Positions 57,183 through 64,000 of a stretch of 64,000 nucleotides of DNA are shown one piece after another (the first letter of the stretch is position 1; each line of letters opens with the position of its first letter). Origin of the DNA: Enterobacterales bacterium (GTDB lineage: Bacteria; Pseudomonadota; Gammaproteobacteria; Enterobacterales; Succinivibrionaceae); assembly GCA_900768635.1 (NCBI GenBank), contig CAAGDP010000198.1, positions 12,466-76,465 on the forward strand, given 5' to 3'. The notes beneath the pieces were generated by a model. It was not told the origin of the DNA. It saw only the letters and a list, made by a program, of their open reading frames with translations, and ran no database searches. The position numbers were made by a program, and so were the translations under genes.

Positions 57183-57287
57183 AGACACACCTGAATTTAT
57201 ATACAAACTACTGAGGATTTTAGAGATAAATCAGTACAAATTATAACATGACAAGTGAGATCTACTACACATTTTAAAGTGCACCAA

Positions 57288-57317
57288 TAAAAAAAAAGGG
57301 GTATAAACATAACCCCC
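57288..57317 (-). terminator. Intrinsic terminator after ilvA
   Basis: On the minus strand GGGGT, loop TATGTTTAT, ACCCC (57298-57316) followed by nine T. It closes ilvDA and lies before hemX. Confidence 0.88.
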
Positions 57318-57351
57318 TAATTTACGAAAATTCACTGACTTGTTCTTCTAA

Positions 57352-58893
57352 TTACTTCTGCGGCTGAAGAAACATCTCGTAACAGGAATTTGCTGTTTCA
57401 TCAAACCACAAATATCCCAGTTTAGTGAAACGCTCAGTAACATTATGATATTCGTTATCCGGCACCTGAATTCCACATAAAACCCGTGCATACTCTGCAC
57501 CATGATTTCGATAATGGAATAATGATACGTTGTACTTGGATCCCAGAACTTCCAGGAATTTCATCAGCGCACCAGGTCTTTCAGGGAACTCAAAACTGAA
57601 CAGTCTTTCGTTTTCCAATGATGCCGGAGCATGTCCACCTATCATATATCGAATATGGTTCTTGGCAACAATGTTGTCAGACATATTCTCTACCTGATAT
57701 CCCTTTTCTCTGAGGTCAGCAATAATGGAATTAAGTTCTTCCCTTCCTTTAGAAAGCTGAAGACTCATAAAAATAGAAGCTAGTGATCCATTTGCATACC
57801 GGTAATTAAATTCCGTAACATTACGGGCACCGATATTTTTGCACAGATCCATAAAAGCTCCGTTCTTTTCCGGAATTTTAACAGCCAGAATGCCTTCCCG
57901 TTGCTCACCAACCTCACACCTTTCAGAAACAAAGCGTAAGGTATGGAAATTAAGATTAGCTCCCGACAGAATAGCTACCATCTTCTGATCGGTGCAATTA
58001 TGGGTGCTGACATACTTCTTGATACCAGCAAGGGAAACTGCTCCTGCAGGTTCAGCAATAGCCCGGGTATCATCAAATATATCTTTAAGTGCTGCACAGA
58101 TTTCATCATTTGAAACAGTGATAGCATCATCAATGTTATCCCGTAAAACACGGAAAGTTTCATCACCAATTCTTTTTACAGCAACACCATCGGCAAACAT
58201 TGAAACCCTGTCCAGAGTAACTATATGCTTATTATCCAGAGCAGCTTTAAGACAGGCTGATCCCTCAGGCTCTACTGCAATAACCTTAATATCCGGCAAA
58301 ATCTGCTTGATATATACAGCTATACCGGCAGCAAGTCCTCCGCCACCAACCTGAACAAATACATGAGTTATACGGGAATTCTGTTTCAGAAGTTCTGATG
58401 CAATTGTTCCCTGACCGGCTATAACATCACTGTCATCATAAGGAGGAATAAGAGTTAATCCCTCCTCAGTAGCAAGGCGTCTTGCCTCGGCATAAGCTTC
58501 ATCAAAGTTATTACCAAATAAAATGGCATTACCGCCGAATCTCCTCACTGCATCAACTTTGATATCAGGTGTGGTTTTCGGCATTACAATGCTGGCTTTT
58601 ACCCCCAGCACCTTTCCGGATAAAGCTACTCCCTGTGCATGATTTCCAGCAGAAGCGGCAACCACTCCTTTTGCTTTCTGTTCCTGTGTCAGCTGGGAGA
58701 TTTTATGATATGCACCTCTGAGCTTGAAAGAATGAACAATCTGCTCATCTTCTCTCTTTAACAGAATCTCATTTTTCAGTCTTTCAGAAAGTTTCTCCAT
58801 CTTGTCCAGAGATGTAAACCTTGCCACATCATACACCGGAGACAGTAAAATCCTTCTGACATATTCTGCCCATGACAATTCCTGTGCAGCCAT
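57352..58893 (-). CDS. ilvA: Threonine deaminase, biosynthetic
   Basis: PLP enzyme converting threonine to 2-oxobutyrate, first step of isoleucine synthesis. 513 residues (514 in E. coli). PLP Lys in SFKLRGAYHKI, AASAGNHAQGVA, VQVGGGGLAAGIAVYI, and two C-terminal ACT-like regulatory domains (REGILAVKIPEKNGAFMDL; SFEFPERPGALMKFLEVLG) for isoleucine inhibition. ATG 58893 is fixed by GGAGG 8 bases upstream; 4 bases separate it from the ilvD stop. Confidence 0.95.
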   Translation of the reverse strand: MAAQELSWAEYVRRILLSPVYDVARFTSLDKMEKLSERLKNEILLKREDEQIVHSFKLRGAYHKISQLTQEQKAKGVVAASAGNHAQGVALSGKVLGVKASIVMPKTTPDIKVDAVRRFGGNAILFGNNFDEAYAEARRLATEEGLTLIPPYDDSDVIAGQGTIASELLKQNSRITHVFVQVGGGGLAAGIAVYIKQILPDIKVIAVEPEGSACLKAALDNKHIVTLDRVSMFADGVAVKRIGDETFRVLRDNIDDAITVSNDEICAALKDIFDDTRAIAEPAGAVSLAGIKKYVSTHNCTDQKMVAILSGANLNFHTLRFVSERCEVGEQREGILAVKIPEKNGAFMDLCKNIGARNVTEFNYRYANGSLASIFMSLQLSKGREELNSIIADLREKGYQVENMSDNIVAKNHIRYMIGGHAPASLENERLFSFEFPERPGALMKFLEVLGSKYNVSLFHYRNHGAEYARVLCGIQVPDNEYHNVTERFTKLGYLWFDETANSCYEMFLQPQK

Positions 58894-58897
58894 TTTC

Positions 58898-60745
58898 TTA
58901 ATCCTCCAACTTGCTTCTGTCGCGAGCCGCACCTTTATCGGCACTGGAAGCCAAGGAAGCATAAGCTCTCAAAGCATAGGATACAACACGATCCCTGTTG
59001 AGAGGTTTCCAGGCTTTCTTACCCAGACTTTCCATAGCCTGACGACGTGTAGCAAGTTCTTCATCTGAAACATCCAATTTAACAATTCTGTTAGGAATAT
59101 CAAATTCAATAATATCTCCGTCATGAACCAAACCGATAGTTCCACCGGATGCTGCTTCAGGAGATACATGTCCTACAGAAAGACCAGATGTACCGCCGGA
59201 GAAACGACCATCAGTTATCAAAGCACACTTCTTACCAAGTCCCATAGACTTCAGATAAGATGTAGGATAGAGCATTTCCTGCATACCAGGGCCACCCTTA
59301 GGACCTTCATAACGGATAACAACCACGTCGCCGGCCTTAACCTTTCCTCCAAGGATACCCTTTACAGCATCATCCTGACTTTCATAAACAACGGCAGGAC
59401 CTCTGAACTTAAGAATAGATTCATCTACACCGGCTGTTTTCACGATACAACCATCAACCGCCAGATTGCCATATAAACTGGCCAAACCTCCGTCCTGACT
59501 ATATGCATGGGCCTTATCTCGGATACAGCCGTTTACTCTGTCTAGATCAAGAGCATCATAATAATTATCCTGATGGAATGGTTTATTATTAACCTGACCA
59601 CCAGGAGCTGCCATATACAGCTTTTTAACCTCTTCAGAAGGATTTTTAACCACGTCGTACTTATCAATAAGGGTACCGATACTGTCATCAGATACATGAA
59701 GTGCATTACGTCTGATAAGTCCCGCACGATCAAGTTCTGCCAGAATACCCATAACGCCGCCGGCTCTGTGAACATCTGAAACGTGGTATACATTAGTGGA
59801 AGGTGCAACCTTGCACAGATGAGGAACTACTCTGGAAAGTCTGTCAATATCTGCCATGGTAAAGTCCACACCTGCTTCCTGAGCAACAGCCAGCAAATGG
59901 AGAACAGTATTAGTAGAACCGCCCATAGCGATATCCAATGACATTGCATTCTCAAAAGCTTCCTTGGTAGCTATAGAACGAGGCAGAACCTTGTCATTAT
60001 CCTTTTCATAATACTCTTTGGTCATTTCCACAATGCGACGAGCTGCCCGGATAAACAAATCACGACGCGCAGCATGAGTTGCCAGCAGAGAACCATTACC
60101 AGGCTGAGACAAACCTAAAGCTTCAGTAAGACAGTTCATTGAGTTGGCAGTAAACATTCCGGAACAGGAACCGCAGGTAGGACAACCATGAATTTCGGCC
60201 TGCTTAATTTCCTCATCAGTATATTTGGAATCTGCAGCCATAACCATAATGTCTATCAGGTCAAGCTTCTTGTGACCGGCTACATCAGCAATACCCACTT
60301 CCATAGGACCACCGGATACAAAAATGGTTGGGATATTAAGACGCATTGACGCAAGCAACATTCCCGGAGTTACTTTATCACAGTTGGAAATGCACACCAG
60401 AGCATCAACACAATGAGCTCTGCACATATATTCAACAGAATCCGCAATAATTTCGCGGCTAGGCAAAGAATAGAGCATTCCGTCATGCCCCATGGCAATT
60501 CCATCATCTACAGCAATGGTATCAAATTCCTTGGCAACAGCTCCGCAACGTTCTATTTCTTCCTTCACCATCTGGCCTATATCGTGAAGATGGACATGTC
60601 CTGGAACAAATTGAGTAAAAGAGTTTGCAATGCCTATAATTGGCTTATTGATATCTTCATCTTTGGTACCGGTTGCTCTCCACAGTGCTCTTGCACCTGC
60701 CATGTTACGTCCCTGAGTAGAAACGTATGAACGATATTTAGGCAT
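58898..60745 (-). CDS. ilvD: Dihydroxy-acid dehydratase
   Basis: Iron-sulfur dehydratase for branched-chain amino acids, 615 residues (616 in E. coli). Cluster ligands are in [10 protein letters not shown] and [30 protein letters not shown] and [23 protein letters not shown] follow. GGGGG lies 5 bases before the ATG. The order ilvD-ilvA matches E. coli ilvGMEDA; ilvG and ilvM are not in the window. The 255-base gap upstream carries the ilvE terminator and a small CCTGC/GCAGG hairpin (60822-60835). Confidence 0.96.
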   Translation of the reverse strand: MPKYRSYVSTQGRNMAGARALWRATGTKDEDINKPIIGIANSFTQFVPGHVHLHDIGQMVKEEIERCGAVAKEFDTIAVDDGIAMGHDGMLYSLPSREIIADSVEYMCRAHCVDALVCISNCDKVTPGMLLASMRLNIPTIFVSGGPMEVGIADVAGHKKLDLIDIMVMAADSKYTDEEIKQAEIHGCPTCGSCSGMFTANSMNCLTEALGLSQPGNGSLLATHAARRDLFIRAARRIVEMTKEYYEKDNDKVLPRSIATKEAFENAMSLDIAMGGSTNTVLHLLAVAQEAGVDFTMADIDRLSRVVPHLCKVAPSTNVYHVSDVHRAGGVMGILAELDRAGLIRRNALHVSDDSIGTLIDKYDVVKNPSEEVKKLYMAAPGGQVNNKPFHQDNYYDALDLDRVNGCIRDKAHAYSQDGGLASLYGNLAVDGCIVKTAGVDESILKFRGPAVVYESQDDAVKGILGGKVKAGDVVVIRYEGPKGGPGMQEMLYPTSYLKSMGLGKKCALITDGRFSGGTSGLSVGHVSPEAASGGTIGLVHDGDIIEFDIPNRIVKLDVSDEELATRRQAMESLGKKAWKPLNRDRVVSYALRAYASLASSADKGAARDRSKLED

Positions 60746-60954
60746 TTTACCCCCGAATAAACAGAACTAAACGTTCAGAAAAACTTCATAAAAAAAAACT
60801 ATTCATAATTTAGCAAATAAACCTGCACTGGCAGGCTCATACTACAAGACAATACTCACAATTATATACCTATTCAAAACAACAACAAAAAGGAATATAT
60901 CAACTCTATACTCTCTGAAAGAACAGGTATCATCTGTAGTTTTCACCCAAAAAT

Positions 60955-60981
60955 AAAAAGGAGACATCACATCTCCTTTTT
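60955..60981. terminator. Terminator between ilvE and ilvD
   Basis: AAAAAGGAGA (60955-60964), loop CATCACA, TCTCCTTTTT (60972-60981): a bidirectional hairpin with T-runs on both strands. It starts 20 bases after the ilvE stop, so ilvDA probably has its own promoter. Confidence 0.85.
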
Positions 60982-61000
60982 CTGTCAATACAACTGTTTT

Positions 61001-61930
61001 TTACTTGTTAACAGGTGTAAGCCAACCATACTTATCAGGTACATTACCGTGAACATAGTCAAAGAAGGCTTTCTGCAATTTCTCGGTAACCGGACCTCTG
61101 CAGCCGGCACCAATCTGGCAACGGTCCACAGATCTTACCGGAGTAATTTCTGCGGCAGTACCGGAATAGAAAATTTCATCAGCAAGATACAGTGCTTCAC
61201 GAGGAAGCAGTTCTTCCTTAACGGTGTATCCCATATCATTAGCCAGAGTTACTATGGTATCTCTGGTGATACCAGGTAAAATTGAAGAGGTAATAGGAGA
61301 GGTGTAAATAACATTGTCACGAACCAAGAACACGTTTTCTCCTGAACCCTCAGCTACATAACCGTCTACATTAAGAGCAATGCCTTCAGCATAACCATTT
61401 CGATGAGCTTCTCTGGCAATAAGCAATGACGAAAGATAGTTACCACCTGCCTTTGCTCCGGTAGGAATAGTGTTTGGAGCAAGTCTGTTCCAGGATGATA
61501 CACATACATCAATACCGTTGCGTAAACCTTCTTCACCAAGATAAGCACCCCAAGGTACAGCACCAATCATCACTTCAACCTTATCAGTCTTTGGCATAAC
61601 CCCAAGACCTACATTACCAATAAAAGCCAAAGGACGGAGATATCCGGACTTCAAACCGTTATCAGCAATAACTTTACAACAGGCATCTGCCACTTCTTCC
61701 TGAGTATAAGGAATTGTCATCCAATAAATCTTTGCTGAGTTAAAAAGTCTCTGCAAATGTTCCTTCAAACGGAAAATCTTAGTTCCATTAGGAGTATCGT
61801 ATGCACGAATTCCTTCAAAAACTGAAGTACCATAATGAAGAGCATGAGTCATTACATGAACCTGAGCTTTATCCCAATCAACCAGTTCACCATTGAACCA
61901 AATATACTTTGTTGTATCTGTTGTAGACAT
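61001..61930 (-). CDS. ilvE: Branched-chain amino acid aminotransferase
   Basis: PLP fold IV transaminase for leucine, isoleucine and valine. 309 residues, as in E. coli. TKYIWFNGELVDWDKAQVHV, ALHYGTSVFEGIRAY, AGGNYLSSLLIAREA (with the adjacent Lys-containing TGAKAGGNY as PLP site), EGSGENVFLVRD and SGTAAEITPVRSVD are diagnostic. It lies upstream of ilvD on the same strand, separated by a terminator. Confidence 0.95.
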   Translation of the reverse strand: MSTTDTTKYIWFNGELVDWDKAQVHVMTHALHYGTSVFEGIRAYDTPNGTKIFRLKEHLQRLFNSAKIYWMTIPYTQEEVADACCKVIADNGLKSGYLRPLAFIGNVGLGVMPKTDKVEVMIGAVPWGAYLGEEGLRNGIDVCVSSWNRLAPNTIPTGAKAGGNYLSSLLIAREAHRNGYAEGIALNVDGYVAEGSGENVFLVRDNVIYTSPITSSILPGITRDTIVTLANDMGYTVKEELLPREALYLADEIFYSGTAAEITPVRSVDRCQIGAGCRGPVTEKLQKAFFDYVHGNVPDKYGWLTPVNK

Positions 61931-62096
61931 TTTCTAACCTTGACTAGCCTATATATAAAGACTTTTCTTTCAACCAACCTAGCAAATACCAGGAAATTCA
62001 CCGTTTTTTCTAGTATAAGATTAACAGTTGCTTTTTTCAAGATTGATGCCTGCGTTACCGTACTGCCATCAGGTAACACTGATAATTCTCAAGCAT

Positions 62097-62130
62097 AAAA
62101 AAACGCCACAGGTACTTTTAACTGCAGCGT
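62097..62130 (-). terminator. Intrinsic terminator of the dsbA-like gene
   Basis: On the minus strand ACGCTGCAG, a 10-base loop, CTGTGGCGT (62103-62130; two wobble pairs) followed by TTTTTTTA. It starts 24 bases after the stop of the dsbA-like gene. Confidence 0.85.
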
Positions 62131-62154
62131 CTATATAAGATGATCTGTCTGTAA

Positions 62155-62781
62155 CTACTTCTTATCAGGAACATTATCCTTTGTAAGAAGATAGGTAATT
62201 AAATCATGAAGTTCATGTTTTTCAGCCTTTAAAATAAGATACTTATGATTGATCATAATAGTTGGAACACCCTTGATACGGGCTTTATCCACTTCTGAAT
62301 TATAGGAAGCAACTTTGCTTATAGGCATAAAGCTGTCAAAAACCTCTAAAAACTGCTTTTTATCAGCTCCCACATATCCAGCCACGTCCCCAAGACTATC
62401 CTGATTGTATTCTGTTTTATTAAATGAATGGATCTGATTAAAAAGAGTATTGGTAAAATCATCTTCGATTCCCATAATTTCAGCTGTAGCATAGGCACGC
62501 TGGGTTAATGGACCATTAGGACCGCCAAGAAAATGAACAGGAATTCTGTTAAATGAAACATTAGGGTATTTGATTTTAAGATCGTCCCAAACAGAACGGA
62601 AGTTATAACAATGGCCGCAGTAAAATGAGAAAAATTCGGTTATCTGCTTAGTTTCAGAAAGTTGATTACCTTCAATTGAAGAGTAATATTCGCCTTCCTT
62701 GAACTCTTTTACATCAGCGTAAGAATTTACAGAAAAAAACGAAAGAACAACAGCAAAGATACAATAATAAAACTTAGACAT
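62155..62781 (-). CDS. dsbA: DsbA-like periplasmic thiol:disulfide interchange protein
   Basis: A 208-residue protein with signal peptide (FYYCIFAVVLSFFSVNSYA). The thioredoxin fold with helical insert is of DsbA type: EFFSFYCGHCYNFR, RIPVHFLGG, RAYATAEIMG and the cis-Pro in IKGVPTIMINHKYL. The active site is CGHC, not the CPHC of enterobacterial DsbA. It introduces or exchanges disulfides in exported proteins. It starts 3 bases after the squalene/phytoene synthase-like gene, so the two share a transcript. dsbB is not nearby. Confidence 0.88.
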   Translation of the reverse strand: MSKFYYCIFAVVLSFFSVNSYADVKEFKEGEYYSSIEGNQLSETKQITEFFSFYCGHCYNFRSVWDDLKIKYPNVSFNRIPVHFLGGPNGPLTQRAYATAEIMGIEDDFTNTLFNQIHSFNKTEYNQDSLGDVAGYVGADKKQFLEVFDSFMPISKVASYNSEVDKARIKGVPTIMINHKYLILKAEKHELHDLITYLLTKDNVPDKK

Positions 62782-62784
62782 TAA

Positions 62785-63855
62785 TTATTCCTTTTCTATT
62801 CCATTGAATTTAGGTTCATTCCATCTGGAAACACTATTATACAACTCAAGACTATTAATTTTTGTTACAGAAAGCTCAGATGATAATCTGGAGAAATATA
62901 ACCTGATTAACGAATTACTTAACGGGTATACAAAGGATCTTAAAATTACAGACTTAACCTCAGCTCGAGTGATTTTAATATCTTTGGCGGTTAAAAAAAC
63001 AGGGTTTCCATATATATTACGGAGAGTCATAAAAGCAAGAGAAACACAAATAAAACAAAACCTGCGAATACCATAAGCCCGTCGTGGAATTGTTACAATA
63101 AATTCTGCAGCATTCCATAAATGACCCAATGCAACGGATACCTGCTTTCTCATAAAAAGAGACTTTTCATGAGCATTCATCTGAAGGAGCTGACGAGAAA
63201 CACTCTGAGGATCGCTGTTCTCAATACCGATAGGCAACCAACATACCCCACGGGATGCATCATCCCAGATATCTTTATAAATATTAGTTAACTGCAGGCC
63301 TTCACCAAAGCTGACAGAAAGATGAATAAGTTTCTGTTTTAACTCATCAGAAACCCGCACTTTGATAGAAAAAAGATTAGCCAGCAGTTCTCCCACTATT
63401 CCGGCAACGGAATAACAATATCTATCAAGCTGTTTTTGAGAATCAATAAACGTAATATTTTGATAGATTGACATACCATCACTCATTATCCAGACACTCT
63501 TCAGAATGACAGACCGAACGGTTTCAGGATAAGAATAAAGAGTATCAATAATATGTCCCAGATCAGTAAAAACTTCCTTTTCATAAGGATTACTAAAGTG
63601 AAGCTCATCAGAAACTAAACCAATAAACTGATCAGTATCTCGTTCTTTACGAAGTACCTCTACAAACAGGTTCATTAAAAGAATCTTTCTCTGATTTGGG
63701 AGATCAGGATCATCTTCAATTGAGTCGCAGGCACGACACAAGAGATAGGAAATACCGACTTGCTGAGCCAGCAATTTAGGAAGAACAGGTATAGTTAAGG
63801 CAAACGTTCTGGAAACATGCTGGAGTAAATAAGACAATCGAGATTCAGATAACAT
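62785..63855 (-). CDS. Squalene/phytoene synthase family protein
   Basis: A 356-residue head-to-head prenyl synthase homologue. Start LQHVSRTFALTIPVLP, first Asp-rich motif LLCRACDSIEDD (about residues 38-49), YCYSVAGIVGELLANLF, and second Asp-rich motif LQLTNIYKDIWDDASRGVCWLP are all present, so catalytic residues look intact. The form is closer to squalene-synthase type than to CrtB (RALDTVEDD-like first motif, C-terminal hydrophobic segment FCFICVSLAFMTL). The product (squalene, dehydrosqualene or presqualene) is not decided. No desaturase, cyclase or other carotenoid/hopanoid gene is within the window; the neighbours are dsbA and the rRNA operon end. Confidence 0.85.
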   Translation of the reverse strand: MLSESRLSYLLQHVSRTFALTIPVLPKLLAQQVGISYLLCRACDSIEDDPDLPNQRKILLMNLFVEVLRKERDTDQFIGLVSDELHFSNPYEKEVFTDLGHIIDTLYSYPETVRSVILKSVWIMSDGMSIYQNITFIDSQKQLDRYCYSVAGIVGELLANLFSIKVRVSDELKQKLIHLSVSFGEGLQLTNIYKDIWDDASRGVCWLPIGIENSDPQSVSRQLLQMNAHEKSLFMRKQVSVALGHLWNAAEFIVTIPRRAYGIRRFCFICVSLAFMTLRNIYGNPVFLTAKDIKITRAEVKSVILRSFVYPLSNSLIRLYFSRLSSELSVTKINSLELYNSVSRWNEPKFNGIEKE

Positions 63856-63887
63856 AACAAAACTCGACTTAGAAATATATAAAGAAG

Positions 63888-63965
63888 TGGCGGAACGGAC
63901 GGGGCTCGAACCCGCGACCTCCTGCGTGACAGGCAGGCGTTCTAACCAAGCTGAACTACCGCTCC
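63888..63965 (-). tRNA. tRNA-Asp (GTC)
   Basis: On the minus strand the cloverleaf is complete: acceptor GGAGCGG/CCGTTCC, D arm, anticodon stem CCTGC/GCAGG with loop CTGTCAC (anticodon GTC), T arm GCGGGTTCGAGCCCCGT, discriminator G and encoded CCA. 78 bases with CCA, one longer in the D loop than E. coli. It follows the 5S rRNA end, as in several enterobacterial rrn operons. Confidence 0.95.
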
Positions 63966-63976
63966 ACTCAATGAGG

Positions 63977-64000
63977 TGCCTGGCGATACCTACTCTGACA
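63977..64000 (-). rRNA. 5S rRNA, 3' end (truncated by window edge)
   Basis: On the minus strand the last 24 bases read as AGAGTAGGTATCGCCAGGCA, the typical closing part of gammaproteobacterial 5S rRNA (GAGAGTAGG...GCCAGGC). It is 11 bases before tRNA-Asp, so an rRNA operon runs in from the right. Confidence 0.75.

Noticed and set aside
60822..60836. CCTGC/GCAGG hairpin followed by TTTATTT in the ilvD leader, considered as an ilv attenuator
   Set aside because: Stem is only five base pairs and no leader peptide rich in Ile, Val or Leu codons was found before it.

Overview
The window looks like chromosome of an anaerobic or facultative gammaproteobacterium, most likely near the Succinivibrionaceae (Aeromonadales). 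That placement is inferred from gene order and gene content, not from a phylogeny. Base composition is modest in GC. Gene clusters follow the enterobacterial/Aeromonas/Vibrio backbone: ftsN-argS-hslU-hslV; lexA-plsB; waaA-coaD-mutM-rpmG-rpmB-coaBC-dut-pyrE; yicC-gmk; gppA-trxA-rho; uvrD-yigB-xerC-DUF484-dapF-lysA-lptM-cyaA-hemY-hemX; ilvEDA. Menaquinone genes (menB, menE) and the absence of hemC/hemD beside hemXY fit an anaerobic life style.

Layout. 1-6.3 kb (+): tail of a GT4 glycosyltransferase, msbA, a VirK/YbjX (DUF535) gene, priA and a small coiled-coil gene. 6.5-11.3 kb (-): hslVU behind a heat-shock type promoter, then argS and an ftsN-like SPOR gene. 11.3-12.0 kb: decayed non-coding DNA. 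12.0-17.4 kb: a lipoprotein, a LexA-like gene with a shortened DNA-binding domain, trmL, plsB, a FliL-like secreted protein, tusA. 17.4-21.6 kb: LPS inner-core genes (two GT9 heptosyltransferases, kdkA, waaA). 22.1-28.9 kb: glpG, ybaK, coaD, mutM, rpmG, rpmB, coaBC, dut, an epimerase-like gene, pyrE. 29.2-33.7 kb: yicC, gmk, gppA, trxA, rpoZ. 33.7-35.6 kb: an apparent group II intron 3' remnant and two unknown genes. 36.1-40.6 kb: nitroreductase, ddl, a membrane-anchored TIR protein, rho. 40.9-45 kb: menB-menE-Gate-domain transporter and an unknown membrane-anchored protein with an internal repeat. 45-57.2 kb: a long minus-strand run from hemX to uvrD. 57.3-61.9 kb: ilvE, ilvD, ilvA. 62.1-64 kb: dsbA-like gene, a squalene/phytoene synthase homologue, tRNA-Asp and the 3' end of a 5S rRNA (end of an rRNA operon).

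Most of the window is housekeeping. The strongest candidates for something new are the zinc-ribbon/TIR/TIR-like/tail-anchor protein between ddl and rho (37773-39224), the LexA-like protein lacking its recognition-helix region (12797-13324), the squalene/phytoene synthase homologue next to the rRNA operon (62785-63855), and hemXY placed directly upstream of cyaA without hemCD. No intact insertion sequence, prophage or CRISPR array was seen.
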